From: Streptomyces dangxiongensis
GTDB lineage: Bacteria; Actinomycetota; Actinomycetes; Streptomycetales; Streptomycetaceae
NCBI RefSeq assembly: GCF_003675325.1
Contig: NZ_CP033073.1
Span: forward strand, 3,968,001-4,032,000
Length of the DNA stretch: 64,000 nucleotides
Direction: 5' to 3'
A program made the translations under genes and the position numbers. This document shows, in pieces, positions 34,479 through 43,368 of this stretch. A model generated the notes under the pieces. That model made no database searches. It was not told the origin of the DNA and saw nothing but the letters and a program-made list of their open reading frames with translations. How positions within the stretch are numbered: position 1 is the stretch's first letter; the number at the start of each line of letters is the position of its first letter.

Positions 34479-35819
34479 TCAGACCAGTTCCGGCTGGGGT
34501 TCCGGTTGGGGTACTGGTGCGGTTTTCGGTTCCCACGGTCCGGTGGTCCGTATGTAGCCGTAGATCACGGAGACCATCGCCAGCGCGAGAAGTGGTCCGA
34601 ACACCGACGGAAGCGCGGCCATTTCCACCGGCAGATAGCGATAGGACACCAGGAGCGCGGCGAAGACCGTCGTGCCGTAGGCGACCAACTGGATTCCCGA
34701 CCGGTCCCAGCCGCGTTCGAGCGAGCGCAGAGCCGCCTCGATCGTGAGGGTGAACACCACGCCGGCGATGATGTCCGTGCCGTAGTGGTAGCCGAAGCCC
34801 AGGGTGGCGCCGAGCGTGGCGATGAGCCAGAACGTGCCGGCGAAGCGCAGAAGCCGCGGGCCCTTGCGGGAGTGAATGAAGATCGCGGTGGCCCACGCGG
34901 TGTGCAGGCTCGGCATGCAGTTGCGCGGGGTGATCTCGTCGAACGGCATGTGGTGCGGGGTCGCCAGGGCCGGCGCCGTGTGCGGCCACTGGTCGGCCAC
35001 CGCCCAGTGCCCGCCGTCCGCGCCGTAGGCGAAGATCGGCCCGACCACCGGGAAGAGCATGTAGATGCCGGGCCCCAGGAGGCCGATCACCAGGAAGGTG
35101 CGCACCAGGTGATGGCGCGGGAACCGGCGCTCGGCCGCCACGTTGCGCAGCTGGTAGAGCGCGACGACGACCGCGGCCACCGCGAGCTGGATGTAGACGT
35201 AGTCGAGGACATGGTCACCGATCGAGCCGGTGGCCCTGACGATCCGGCCCGCTACCCAGGACGGGTTGCCCAGCGCGTGATCGGCGGTCGCCACGTACTG
35301 GTCCAGCACCGTCGGCCGGGTCTTCGACGTGATGAGCAGCCAGGTGTCACCGGTCTTGCGGCCGGCCACCAGGAGCAGGCCCAGCCCGACACCCTTCAGC
35401 AGCAGGACGCGTTCCCGTCCGGTGCGGCGCGTGACAGCGATGACCGCATAGCCCAGGACCACCCACAACGCACCGTTGCCGAAGCCCATCTTGGTGTCGG
35501 TCGCCCAGCGCACCAGCAGGAAGACGACATCGATGCCGACCGCGACACCAGCGGCGATCAATCGCTCCCGCCAGGTGAGCACCACCATCATCAACGCCAT
35601 GCTGGCGTACAGCAGTGGCCCTGATTTAGGGGCGACCACGACCTCTTTCACCTGGTTGGTGATCGGCCCCGGCAGACCGTAGTGACGAGCGGCGATCTCC
35701 AGCGCGATGAGGAATCCGAGGGCCACCACGCCCACCGTGGCCCACAGTACGGTTCGTGGCCGACGCCACGCGGAAGATGTAATTCCGCACCTTATTCGCG
35801 AAAATACCTGCGATGCCAT
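34479..35819 (-). CDS. PAP2-family integral membrane phosphatase/transferase
   Basis: 446 residues from ATG 35819 (a TTG three codons upstream is possible; neither has a clear ribosome binding site). Ten or more membrane segments are visible. The C-terminal half carries PAP2 signatures CMPSLHTAWA and GFGYHYGTDIIAGV, with the phosphate-binding Ser-x-His and the catalytic His-x3-Asp, in the arrangement of inositol-phosphorylceramide-synthase-like (AUR1) proteins. Its likely substrate is a lipid phosphate or phospholipid headgroup. The first ~100 bp and the sequence upstream are AT-richer than their surroundings. Confidence 0.85.
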   Translation of the reverse strand: MASQVFSRIRCGITSSAWRRPRTVLWATVGVVALGFLIALEIAARHYGLPGPITNQVKEVVVAPKSGPLLYASMALMMVVLTWRERLIAAGVAVGIDVVFLLVRWATDTKMGFGNGALWVVLGYAVIAVTRRTGRERVLLLKGVGLGLLLVAGRKTGDTWLLITSKTRPTVLDQYVATADHALGNPSWVAGRIVRATGSIGDHVLDYVYIQLAVAAVVVALYQLRNVAAERRFPRHHLVRTFLVIGLLGPGIYMLFPVVGPIFAYGADGGHWAVADQWPHTAPALATPHHMPFDEITPRNCMPSLHTAWATAIFIHSRKGPRLLRFAGTFWLIATLGATLGFGYHYGTDIIAGVVFTLTIEAALRSLERGWDRSGIQLVAYGTTVFAALLVSYRYLPVEMAALPSVFGPLLALAMVSVIYGYIRTTGPWEPKTAPVPQPEPQPELV

Positions 35820-36151
35820 AGATGTCAATTGTCTGGCCGATGCGATAGGGATTGGTGGAGTAGGTCACTCATCGTGCTGGTGGCATCGTTTTCCGGTAAG
35901 GACGGGTGATGAGGGCGATCGTCGTAAGTTAGAACATGTTATCGGAGTGGTGCGAGCGGGTTTCGTCGGTCACCGATGCGGCGAAGGCCGGGCGGTCCGG
36001 CGCTCGTTGGTCCAACGTCCCGGGGATGACCATGGCACTGTCCGCCCCCGCCGGTACAGCCCCCTGTACGGTCCGCGCGTCCCGAGGGCGTGCTTTCGCA
36101 CCGCACGGGCCCGCATTCGACGTCCGGCGCCGCAACCGGTGGACTGAGCCC
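35820..36151. other. Divergent intergenic region, AT-richer than average
   Basis: 332 bp between the PAP2 gene (minus) and the serine hydrolase gene (plus), with AT-rich patches at 35780-35830 and 35920-35945. It should contain both promoters; no clear -10/-35 pair or operator could be fixed. The serine hydrolase frame stays open back to 35936, but nothing supports a start there. Confidence 0.45.
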
Positions 36152-37537
36152 ATGACGACATCTCAGGAAGCACTGCTCCCCGGCACCCGGCGAGCCCTGC
36201 TGCACCGGATCGCTGTCGCGCAGGCCGAGGGGCGGGCTCCGTCGCTGGTGGCCGCCGTCGTACGGGACGGACAGACCGTGTGGCACGGAGCGCGGACCTC
36301 GGTGGAGGGGCACGGGCCGGACGAGACCGTGCAGTACCGGATCGGCTCCCTCACCAAGATCTTCACCGCCGTACTGGTGCTGCGGTTGCGAGACGCGGGT
36401 GTGCTCGACCTCGGTGATCCGCTGGAGAGGCATCTGCCGGGCACCGGCGTGGGCGAGGCGACGATCGGGGAACTGCTCGCGCACACCGCCGGATTGGCGG
36501 CCGAGTCGCCCGCGCCGTGGTGGGAGCGCACTTCCGGCGCGCTGCGGCCCGAGCTGAGCGACGTGCTGGGTGATCAGCCCCTGCTGCATCCCGTCGGCCG
36601 GCGGTTCCACTACTCCAACCCCGGCTACACGGTGCTCGGCGCCCTGGTGGAGGAGCTGCGCGGGGCCTCCTGGGAGAAGGTCCTGCGAGAAGAGATCCTG
36701 GAGCCGCTGGGCCTGCACCGTACGAGCGCGCAGCCACGGGCCCCGCACGCGGGTGGCTGGGCGGTGCATCCGTGGGCCGATGTCCTGCTGCCCGAGCCGC
36801 TGGAGGACCTGGGCCGGATGGCGCCGGCCGGCCAGCTCTGGTCGACCACCGGGGACCTGGCGCGGTTCGCCTCCTTCCTGGCCCGTGGCGACGACCGGGT
36901 CCTGAGTGCGGAGTCGGTGCGAGAGATGCGGACCCCGGCGGCACCCACCGAGGCCGCGGACGTGATGGACGGAGCCACCTACGGCCTGGGCATGCAGATC
37001 CAGCGCCGCGACGGCCGGCTCCTCGTGGGGCACTCCGGCTCCCTGCCGGGATTCCTGGCGAACCTCACCATCAGCGTGGAGGACGACGTGGCCGCGGTGG
37101 TGCTCGCCAACTGCACGAGCGGACCGCTACTGGGTGCGGTGGGCGCGGACCTCGTCCGGATCGTCGCCGAGGCGGAGCCACGGATCCCTGAGCCCTGGCG
37201 GCCCCTGCGAGAGGTAGAGCCGGCGGTGCTGGAGCTGGCGGGGCAGTGGTACTGGGGCCCGCATGCCGTCGCCATGCGGGTGACCTCCGACGGTCTCCTC
37301 GTGCTGGCACCGCTGACCGGCGGCGGTCGTCGCGCCCGCTTCCGCGCGAACGGCGACGGCACGTGGACGGGTACGGAGGGCTACTACGCCGGCGAAGTGC
37401 TGCGGCCGGTACGGCGCTCCGACGGAACCATGAGCCACCTCGATCTCGGCTCGTTCGTGTTCACGCGGCAGCCGTACGATCCCGAGGCACCGGTGCCCGG
37501 CGGGGTCGACGCGGAGGGGTGGCGGGGCATCGGCTAG
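36152..37537 (+). CDS. Serine hydrolase of the beta-lactamase/DD-peptidase fold
   Basis: 461 residues from ATG 36152. Class C beta-lactamase-like family (EstB, AmpH, DD-carboxypeptidase types): SxxK as Ser66-Leu-Thr-Lys69, YxN as YSN in HYSNPGYTVLG, and HSG (GHSGSLPG) in place of KTG. There is no signal peptide at the chosen start, so it is probably cytoplasmic. A ~110-residue C-terminal extension (AGQWYWGPHAVAMRV) resembles the beta-barrel (DUF3471-like) domain often found in this group. The substrate is unknown. Confidence 0.87.
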   Translation: MTTSQEALLPGTRRALLHRIAVAQAEGRAPSLVAAVVRDGQTVWHGARTSVEGHGPDETVQYRIGSLTKIFTAVLVLRLRDAGVLDLGDPLERHLPGTGVGEATIGELLAHTAGLAAESPAPWWERTSGALRPELSDVLGDQPLLHPVGRRFHYSNPGYTVLGALVEELRGASWEKVLREEILEPLGLHRTSAQPRAPHAGGWAVHPWADVLLPEPLEDLGRMAPAGQLWSTTGDLARFASFLARGDDRVLSAESVREMRTPAAPTEAADVMDGATYGLGMQIQRRDGRLLVGHSGSLPGFLANLTISVEDDVAAVVLANCTSGPLLGAVGADLVRIVAEAEPRIPEPWRPLREVEPAVLELAGQWYWGPHAVAMRVTSDGLLVLAPLTGGGRRARFRANGDGTWTGTEGYYAGEVLRPVRRSDGTMSHLDLGSFVFTRQPYDPEAPVPGGVDAEGWRGIG

Positions 37538-37553
37538 CCCCCTGGGACGTCCG

Positions 37554-37585
37554 AGGGGGTGTGTTTCACGTGAAACACACCCCCT
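37554..37585. terminator. parS site 9 within a 32-bp perfect palindrome
   Basis: The exact parS core (37563-37576) is extended on both sides to a 32-bp perfect palindrome (left arm 37554-37569, beginning AGGGGGTGTG). It lies between two convergent genes, in the place where a bidirectional terminator is expected, and as RNA would fold into a 16-bp hairpin. Confidence 0.85.
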
Positions 37586-37623
37586 GGGCGGTTCCTGATG
37601 TTTTCGCCCGCCCGGTACGGCGG

Positions 37624-38076
37624 TCAGAGGCGCAGCTTGAAGCCCTCGTGGGACGCGGTGAAGCCCAGCCGTTCGTAGAAGCGGTGGGCGTCGGTGCGCG
37701 ACTTGTCGGACGTGAGCTGCACCAACTGGCAGCCGAGCCGCCGGGAGGTGTCGACCGCCCACTCGATCAGCCGGCTGCCCAGTCCGCTGCCACGCTCGTC
37801 GGCGTGGATCCGGACCGCCTCGATGAGCGCGCGGGTCGCGCCCTTGTGCGACAGACCCGGGACGAGCGTGAGCTGGAGGGTCCCGATCACACGGCCTTCG
37901 CGGACCGCGACGACGAGATGCTGGTTCGGGTCGGCCTCGAGCCGTCCCAGCGCGGCCCGGTACGGCGTCAGATCGTCGGGTGACTCACGCTGGGCGCCCA
38001 GCGGGTCGTCGGCGAGCATGGCGACGATCGCCGGGAGGTCGTCGGCGGTCGCGTCCCGTATTTCAAGATCTCCCAT
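37624..38076 (-). CDS. GNAT-family acetyltransferase
   Basis: 150 residues from ATG 38076. A single GNAT domain: EIRDATADDLPAIVAMLADD at the N-terminus, the acetyl-CoA loop DERGSGLGSRLIEWAV (R-G-x-G-x-G/A), and the C-terminal LTSDKSRTDAHRFYERLGF, which is close to RimI/PhnO-type enzymes. Ten bases separate it from the marR gene upstream on the same strand, so the two are probably one unit. Confidence 0.88.
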   Translation of the reverse strand: MGDLEIRDATADDLPAIVAMLADDPLGAQRESPDDLTPYRAALGRLEADPNQHLVVAVREGRVIGTLQLTLVPGLSHKGATRALIEAVRIHADERGSGLGSRLIEWAVDTSRRLGCQLVQLTSDKSRTDAHRFYERLGFTASHEGFKLRL

Positions 38077-38085
38077 GCCCGCACC

Positions 38086-38544
38086 CTATGCGGGCACGTT
38101 CAGGGACTCCACCGCTCGGACCAGCGGCGCCAGTTCGGCGTTCCTGGACGCCTCGTCCAGGGCTTCACGCAGTGCGGCGTCGTTGGTGGGCCGCGCCTCG
38201 TCCAGCAGGCGCAGGCCCGCCGGAGTGACGTTGGTGTAGATGCCGCGCCGGTCGGTGGGGCACAGATACCGCTCCAGCAGGCCGCGGTCCTCCAGCCGGG
38301 TCACCAGGCGCGTGGTGGCGCTCTGGCTGAGCACGACCGCGTCGGCGACCTGCTTCATCTGTAGATGGCCGCCCTCGCCGTCATGCTGCCGGCTGAGCAC
38401 GTCGAGCAGGGAGTACTCGCGCACGCTCAGGTCGTGCCCGGCCTGCAGGGCGCGCTCGATGTGCGCCTCGATCCTTCCGTGCAGCGCAGAAAGGGCGCAC
38501 CACCCCTGGGCGAGCGCGGTGAGCGCGGGGTCCGTCGCTGTCAT
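38086..38544 (-). CDS. MarR-family transcriptional regulator
   Basis: 152 residues from ATG 38544 with GGAGG upstream. Winged helix: LSVREYSLLDVLSRQ, MKQVADAVVLSQSATTRLV (recognition helix), RLEDRGLLERYLCPTDRRG (wing). It is divergent from an MFS gene with an inverted repeat between them, the usual layout for a MarR repressor and its exporter. A ligand cannot be predicted. Confidence 0.92.
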   Translation of the reverse strand: MTATDPALTALAQGWCALSALHGRIEAHIERALQAGHDLSVREYSLLDVLSRQHDGEGGHLQMKQVADAVVLSQSATTRLVTRLEDRGLLERYLCPTDRRGIYTNVTPAGLRLLDEARPTNDAALREALDEASRNAELAPLVRAVESLNVPA

Positions 38545-38596
38545 TGGCGTTTCCTCCGTCCCGGAGCGGCTGCACCACCAGGATAGAGCACGCCCG

Positions 38597-38639
38597 CAAT
38601 AGTCAGCGATTGCAAGTAACCCGCGTGTGCAACTATTGT
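38597..38639 (+). promoter_or_regulatory. marR/MFS intergenic operator and MFS promoter
   Basis: Inverted repeats CAATAGT (38597-38603) and ACTATTG (38632-38638), with inner TTGCA/TGCAA arms, flank and overlap a good plus-strand promoter: TTGCAA (38610-38615), 18 bases, TATTGT (38634-38639). MarR bound here would block the MFS gene. Confidence 0.6.
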
Positions 38640-38687
38640 GGGCGAACGCAAAGCGCCCCTGCAATCGTCTGGAAGGTGTACCCCTCC

Positions 38688-39896
38688 ATGCCTCTCGCGC
38701 TTCTGGCCCTCGCGATCGGGGCCTTCGGAATCGGCACGACCGAGTTCGTGATCATGGGCCTGCTGCCCGAGGTCGCGAGCGACTTCGGGGTGTCCATCCC
38801 CATGGCGGGTCTGCTCGTGACGGGCTACGCACTCGGCGTGGTCATCGGAGCCCCGCTGATGACCGTCCTCGGCACCAAGGTCCCGCGCAAGCGGATGCTG
38901 ATGCTGCTGATGGGCCTGTTCATCGCCGGCAACCTGCTCTCCGCCGTGGCCCCGGCCTTCTCGGTCATGCTGATCGGACGCGTGGTCGCCTCGCTCGCCC
39001 ACGGTGCCTTCTTCGGCATCGGCTCGGTCGTGGCCGCCGAGCTGGTCGCGCCCCACAAGAAGGCCGGCGCCATCGCCATGATGTTCACCGGTCTGACCGT
39101 CGCCAACGTCATCGGCGTCCCGCTGGGCACACTCGTCGGACAGACCGTCGGCTGGCGTGTCACCTTCGCCGTCGTCACCGTCCTCGGCTTCATCGGTCTC
39201 GCCGGCATCGCCAAGCTGGTGCCCGACCTGCCGCGCCCACAGGGCGTCCACCTGCGACACGAGCTGGCCGCCTTCAAGAACGCCCAGGTCCTGCTCGCCA
39301 TGGCGATGACCGTTCTCGGCTTCGGCGGCGTCTTCGCGGCCATCACCTACATCGCGCCGATGATGACCCACGTCACCGGCTTCGCCGACGGCTCGGTCAC
39401 CTGGCTGCTGGTGCTCTTCGGTCTCGGCATGGTCGGCGGCAACCTCCTCGGCGGCAGGTTCGCCGACCGCGCGCTCATGCCGATGCTGTACGTCTCCCTG
39501 GGTGCCCTGGCCGTCGTCCTCGCGCTCTTCACCTTCACCGCCCACAACAAGATCGCGGCCGCGGTGACCATCGCGCTGATCGGTGCCCTCGGCTTCGCCA
39601 CGGTGCCGCCGCTCCAGAAGCGCGTCCTCGACCAGGCGCACGGCGCCCCGACGCTCGCGTCGGCGGTGAACATCGGCGCCTTCAACCTGGGCAACGCCCT
39701 GTCCGCCTGGCTGGGCGGCCTCGTGATCGCGGCCGGCTTCGGCTACACGGCCCCCAACTGGGTCGGCGCCGCCCTCGCCGCCGCGGCTCTGATCCTCGCC
39801 GTCCTCTCAGCCGCCCTGGAGCGTCGCGACGGCGCACGCACCACCGTGGCCGCCTCCGGGACGCCCGCCGGGCAGCGGACGCCCGTCCACCACTGA
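38688..39896 (+). CDS. MFS exporter, AraJ/YdhP-like
   Basis: 402 residues from ATG 38688. Twelve membrane segments; the start LALAIGAFGIGTTEFVIMGL and motif GTKVPRKRMLMLLM, plus the antiporter-type segment 5 (GVPLGTLVGQTVGWR), place it in the DHA1 group with AraJ, YdhP and NepI. It is probably a drug or metabolite exporter controlled by the divergent MarR. A HbpS-like gene follows 86 bp downstream and may be co-transcribed. Confidence 0.9.
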   Translation: MPLALLALAIGAFGIGTTEFVIMGLLPEVASDFGVSIPMAGLLVTGYALGVVIGAPLMTVLGTKVPRKRMLMLLMGLFIAGNLLSAVAPAFSVMLIGRVVASLAHGAFFGIGSVVAAELVAPHKKAGAIAMMFTGLTVANVIGVPLGTLVGQTVGWRVTFAVVTVLGFIGLAGIAKLVPDLPRPQGVHLRHELAAFKNAQVLLAMAMTVLGFGGVFAAITYIAPMMTHVTGFADGSVTWLLVLFGLGMVGGNLLGGRFADRALMPMLYVSLGALAVVLALFTFTAHNKIAAAVTIALIGALGFATVPPLQKRVLDQAHGAPTLASAVNIGAFNLGNALSAWLGGLVIAAGFGYTAPNWVGAALAAAALILAVLSAALERRDGARTTVAASGTPAGQRTPVHH

Positions 39897-39982
39897 GCCG
39901 TCCGGCACACCGGACATCCGTACCGGGGTGCGCCCCCGGTACGGCGGACATCCAACCCAGCACCACCAAGGAGAACAGTTCC

Positions 39983-40402
39983 ATGAGCACCACCGCCGTC
40001 GCCCCGCTGACCATCCAGGACGCCGAGTTGCTCATCGGTACGGCCCGCCGGGCGGCCGAGGACGCCGGAGTCACCGTCAGCGTCACCGTTCTGGACGCCG
40101 GCGGCAACCTGCTCGCCTTCCGCCGGGACGACCGGGCCGTGCTGATCTCCGGCGAGACCAGCACGCGCAAGGCCTACACGGCGCTCCAGTTGAACGCGCC
40201 CACCGCCGACCTCGTCGACGCGGTCCAGCCCGGCGGCCTTTTCCACACGCTGCCCACGGCCCTGGACCGGCCCCTGCTGTTCATCGCGGGCGGTCTACCC
40301 GTCCACCGGGACGGCCGGCTGATCGGCGCCATCGGTGTCGGCGGCGGCGCACCGGAGCAGGACCACGGCTTCGCCACCGCGGCCGTGCAGGTACTCGCCT
40401 GA
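39983..40402 (+). CDS. GlcG/HbpS-family small protein
   Basis: 139 residues from ATG 39983, AAGGAG ribosome binding site. The GlcG/HbpS (DUF336) pattern is clear: LTIQDAELLIGTARRAAED, VTVLDAGGNLLAFRRDD, KAYTALQLNAPT, IAGGLPVHRDGRLIGAIGVG (last segment split by GGGAPEQD). HbpS of Streptomyces is an extracellular haem-binding sensor partner; this copy lacks a signal peptide, so it is cytoplasmic and its haem binding is unproven. It ends in a very strong terminator. Confidence 0.85.
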   Translation: MSTTAVAPLTIQDAELLIGTARRAAEDAGVTVSVTVLDAGGNLLAFRRDDRAVLISGETSTRKAYTALQLNAPTADLVDAVQPGGLFHTLPTALDRPLLFIAGGLPVHRDGRLIGAIGVGGGAPEQDHGFATAAVQVLA

Positions 40403-40422
40403 GCACACGGACGATGCCAGTG

Positions 40423-40459
40423 ACGCAGGCCCCGCCGCTTCGAGCGGCGGGGCCTGCGT
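40423..40459. terminator. Bidirectional terminator with 17-bp stem
   Basis: Perfect 17-bp stem (40423-40439 and 40443-40459) with a TCG loop, between the convergent HbpS-like and GNAT genes. Confidence 0.9.
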
Positions 40460-40473
40460 GCGTCGTACGCGGT

Positions 40474-41340
40474 TCAGCCCGCGGCCACCGTCAGCGGCGC
40501 GAACCGCCGGGTCCAGTCCCCCGGGAGGTCCGTGATGCCGTGGGTCATCACGGCGTTGAAGCCGACGGAGACCAGCCCGCGCGCTTTCGCCCAGGTCAGC
40601 AGCTCCTCGTGCCGCACGTCGATGTCGGTGCGCAGCGGACGGTCCGTGTGGGCCGCCAGCGAGGCGACGAGCGCCTTGGCGGTCTCGGTGTCCCGGGCAA
40701 CCAGCGGACCGACGACATGGGTGTCCATGTTGGGCCACGCGGCCGTATAGCCGATGAGTCGGCCACCCTCCTCGGCCACCCGTAGCTGATCGGCGAACGC
40801 GGGCAACCGGGTGATGAGGGGCGTGCGGTCGGTGCCGAACACCTCCTCGTCGAGACGCAGGATCGCCGGGAGGTCGTCCGCCGTGGCGGCGCGGGTGGCG
40901 ATCCGTGGCTCGAGCCCGCCCGGAACGAAGCTGCCCCTGAGCATCTCCGCCCGGCCCGTCACCTTGAAGCCCAGCTCCTCGTACAGGGGACGGCCGTAGG
41001 GCGTGGCGTGCAGGGTCAGCGGGGTGGCTCCCATGGTCGACATGACATGCCGCATCAGGCGTCGACCGACGCCCCGGCGGGCGTGGCGTCCGGCCACCAG
41101 GACCATGCCGACGGCGCCGAGATCCGGCCGCCCCCACGGGCCGTACTCCGTGACCACGCACGCGGCCACGAGGCCGCCCTCGGGGTCATCGATGCCCAGG
41201 CCCTTCCCGGCTGTGAGGAGGAAACCCCACTTGTGTTCCTCGCGGGGCCACCCCCGGTCTTCGGACAGATCGGCGCACGCGGTGAGATCGCGAAGCGTCA
41301 GGCGGCGGATGGGCAGAGCGGCGAGGGGAGGAGTCGGCAC
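40474..41340 (-). CDS. Two-domain GNAT acetyltransferase
   Basis: 288 residues from GTG 41340; the frame is open far upstream, but conservation-like sequence begins at MPTPPLAALPIRRLTLRDL. The N-terminal GNAT domain has the acetyl-CoA loop AGRHARRGVGRRLMRHVM. The C-terminal half (VGPLVARDTETAKALVASL, DVRHEELLTWAKARGL) is the Acetyltransf_18 type found in YitH-like proteins. The substrate is unknown. Confidence 0.85.
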   Translation of the reverse strand: MPTPPLAALPIRRLTLRDLTACADLSEDRGWPREEHKWGFLLTAGKGLGIDDPEGGLVAACVVTEYGPWGRPDLGAVGMVLVAGRHARRGVGRRLMRHVMSTMGATPLTLHATPYGRPLYEELGFKVTGRAEMLRGSFVPGGLEPRIATRAATADDLPAILRLDEEVFGTDRTPLITRLPAFADQLRVAEEGGRLIGYTAAWPNMDTHVVGPLVARDTETAKALVASLAAHTDRPLRTDIDVRHEELLTWAKARGLVSVGFNAVMTHGITDLPGDWTRRFAPLTVAAG

Positions 41341-42013
41341 GCAGGTCAGGCTGTCCGACCGACACCCTCGCCGTCCACCCGTTTCGATGCAGACGCACGT
41401 GCTTTTGGCCATCTCGTGGCCCCGTGGACAGCACGAGGACAGTTTCTGCGGGTGTTTCACGTGAAACATCAGCAGCCGACCGACCTCGGGCCACCATCGT
41501 GTTTCTGTTCGACGGGGCATGGGTGGGGTTGCATGGTGGACGGCGACGCGTTCTCGGACAGAAATCCGTTCGCTGCCGTACCACTTTCCGTCGCTGTGAA
41601 CGCCGACGGTCGTCCGGCCGCGCCCGCGACCACTCCTCCACGCGTCGCGGCTTGTGGCTACCCACGAACTGATCGGCCCTGCGCCGCAGTTGTCGAATCG
41701 CACCGTGTGCGACGTGCTGTCGGCGCGAGAGTGGAGAAGGGGACTCGTGAGCGCGGCGACGGCCGGTAGGGTCGAATGCGGTTTCCGTACGGGATGCGAC
41801 GCACGTGCCCGTGCGGGCCGAGAACAGGGCAAGCAGCCTAACGGGAAGGAGAGATCGAGACCCGCGTTTTCGGGTACGCGACCGCGGCAGCCGATCGGAA
41901 TGCAAGGCTGCGGACCGAGTGCTACGGCCGGCCACCCGCCGGGGGAATGCATGCGCCTTGCGAGGAGCGGGGTGCGCGGACCGACCGAGAGATGTTCGAG
42001 GCGAGGGCACACC
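41341..42013. other. Gene-poor region with one parS site
   Basis: 673 bp between the GNAT gene and the flavohaemoglobin gene. It contains parS site 10 (41454-41467). Short frames on both strands have no family signature. The promoters of both flanking genes should lie here but could not be placed. Confidence 0.5.
41454..41467. promoter_or_regulatory. parS site 10
   Basis: Exact GTTTCACGTGAAAC in the intergenic region upstream of the flavohaemoglobin gene. Confidence 0.95.
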
Positions 42014-43363
42014 ATGGACGCTCCGACCACCACGTCGGGGGAGAACGACATGTCGGGCGAGGGCGGCTGGTTCCTGCCGCGCAGGGATCCATCGGCTCCG
42101 CCGCCGGACGGTGATCCGGCAATGCCGGAGGAAGCCGCCCCGCGACCCGCACCGGCACCCCCTCAGGGACACTCCGCGGCCCCGCAGGGCGATGCCCTGA
42201 CCCCGCGGCGCGTGCTCGCTCGACGGTCGGCGCCGGCCGCCACGGGGGACTCGGCGGACGCGTTCCTCATCCGCCGCACGATGACCGAGATCGGCCCCGT
42301 CGCCGACAAGGTCACCTCCTACTTCTACGCCCTCCTCTTCGTCCGCCATCCCGAACTGCGCTCACTGTTCCCGGCCGCGATGGACATCCAGCGGGACCGC
42401 CTGCTGAGGGCGCTGCTCACGGCGGCCGAGCACCTCGACAACGCCCGCGTCCTCGTCGACTACCTTCAGAACCTGGGCCGCGGGCACCGCAAGTACGGAA
42501 CGCGTGCCGAGCACTATCCGGCGGTGGGCGAATGCCTGATCGGCGCGTTGAGCAAGTACGCCGCCACCGTCTGGAACCCGGAGACCGAAGCGGCCTGGGT
42601 GCGGGCGTACACGACGATCTCCCAGGTCATGATCGACGCGGCGGCGGCGGACGAACTGCGGGCCCCGGCCTGGTGGCAGGCCGAGATCGTCGCCAATGAG
42701 CTGCGCACCCGTGATGTCGCGGTCCTCACCGTCCGCCCCGACCAGCCCTATCCCTTTCTCGCGGGCCAGTACACGAGCGTGGAGACGCCCTGGTGGCCAC
42801 GGGTGTGGCGGCATTACTCCTTCGCCTCGGCGCCCCGGCCGGACGGGCTGCTGACGTTCCATGTGAAGGCGGTACCGGCCGGCTGGGTCTCCAACGCGCT
42901 GACGCACCGGGCGCGGCCCGGAGACGTCATCCGGCTCGGTCCGCCGACCGGCTCGATGACCGTCGACCACACCACCGACAGCGGACTGCTCTGCCTGGGC
43001 GGTGGCACCGGCATAGCGCCCATCAAGGCCCTGGTCGAGGATGTCGCCGGGCACGGCGGACACCGGCCTGTCGAGGTGTTCTACGGCGCACGCACCGACC
43101 ACGACCTGTACGACATCGACACCATGCTCAGGCTCCAGCAGAAGCATCACTGGCTGTCGGTCCGCGCGGTCACCGACCAGCAGGCCCAACTGCGGCTCCC
43201 CGACGCCGTACGCGGATACGGCCCCTGGAACGAGTACGACGCCTACCTGTCGGGTCCGCCGGGCATGATCCGCAGCGGCATCGACGCGCTGCGGGACAGC
43301 GGTATCGCGCCGGGCCGCATACGGCACGACTCGGTGGAGGAACGGCTCGTCGTCGCGGACTGA
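42014..43363 (+). CDS. Flavohaemoglobin (nitric oxide dioxygenase type) with N-terminal extension
   Basis: 449 residues from ATG 42014; ATG 42050, with GGGGGAG upstream, is an alternative. A Pro-rich extension of ~75 residues precedes the globin (SYFYALLFVRHPELRSLF with the B10 Tyr, and GHRKYGTRAEHYPAVGE near the proximal His). The FAD domain (RHYS motif in VWRHYSFASAP) and the NAD domain (GGGTGIAPIKAL) follow. Such proteins detoxify nitric oxide with NADH. No partner gene or NsrR-type site was noticed nearby. Confidence 0.88.
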   Translation: MDAPTTTSGENDMSGEGGWFLPRRDPSAPPPDGDPAMPEEAAPRPAPAPPQGHSAAPQGDALTPRRVLARRSAPAATGDSADAFLIRRTMTEIGPVADKVTSYFYALLFVRHPELRSLFPAAMDIQRDRLLRALLTAAEHLDNARVLVDYLQNLGRGHRKYGTRAEHYPAVGECLIGALSKYAATVWNPETEAAWVRAYTTISQVMIDAAAADELRAPAWWQAEIVANELRTRDVAVLTVRPDQPYPFLAGQYTSVETPWWPRVWRHYSFASAPRPDGLLTFHVKAVPAGWVSNALTHRARPGDVIRLGPPTGSMTVDHTTDSGLLCLGGGTGIAPIKALVEDVAGHGGHRPVEVFYGARTDHDLYDIDTMLRLQQKHHWLSVRAVTDQQAQLRLPDAVRGYGPWNEYDAYLSGPPGMIRSGIDALRDSGIAPGRIRHDSVEERLVVAD

Positions 43364-43368
43364 GCGCG

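Noticed and set aside
35926..35946. GAACATGTTAT as a LexA (SOS) box upstream of the serine hydrolase gene
   Set aside because: The right half does not match the GAAC-N4-GTTC pattern used by actinobacterial LexA.
42859..42872. GTTCCATGTGAAGG resembling parS in the flavohaemoglobin gene
   Set aside because: Four mismatches to the consensus; ordinary coding sequence.
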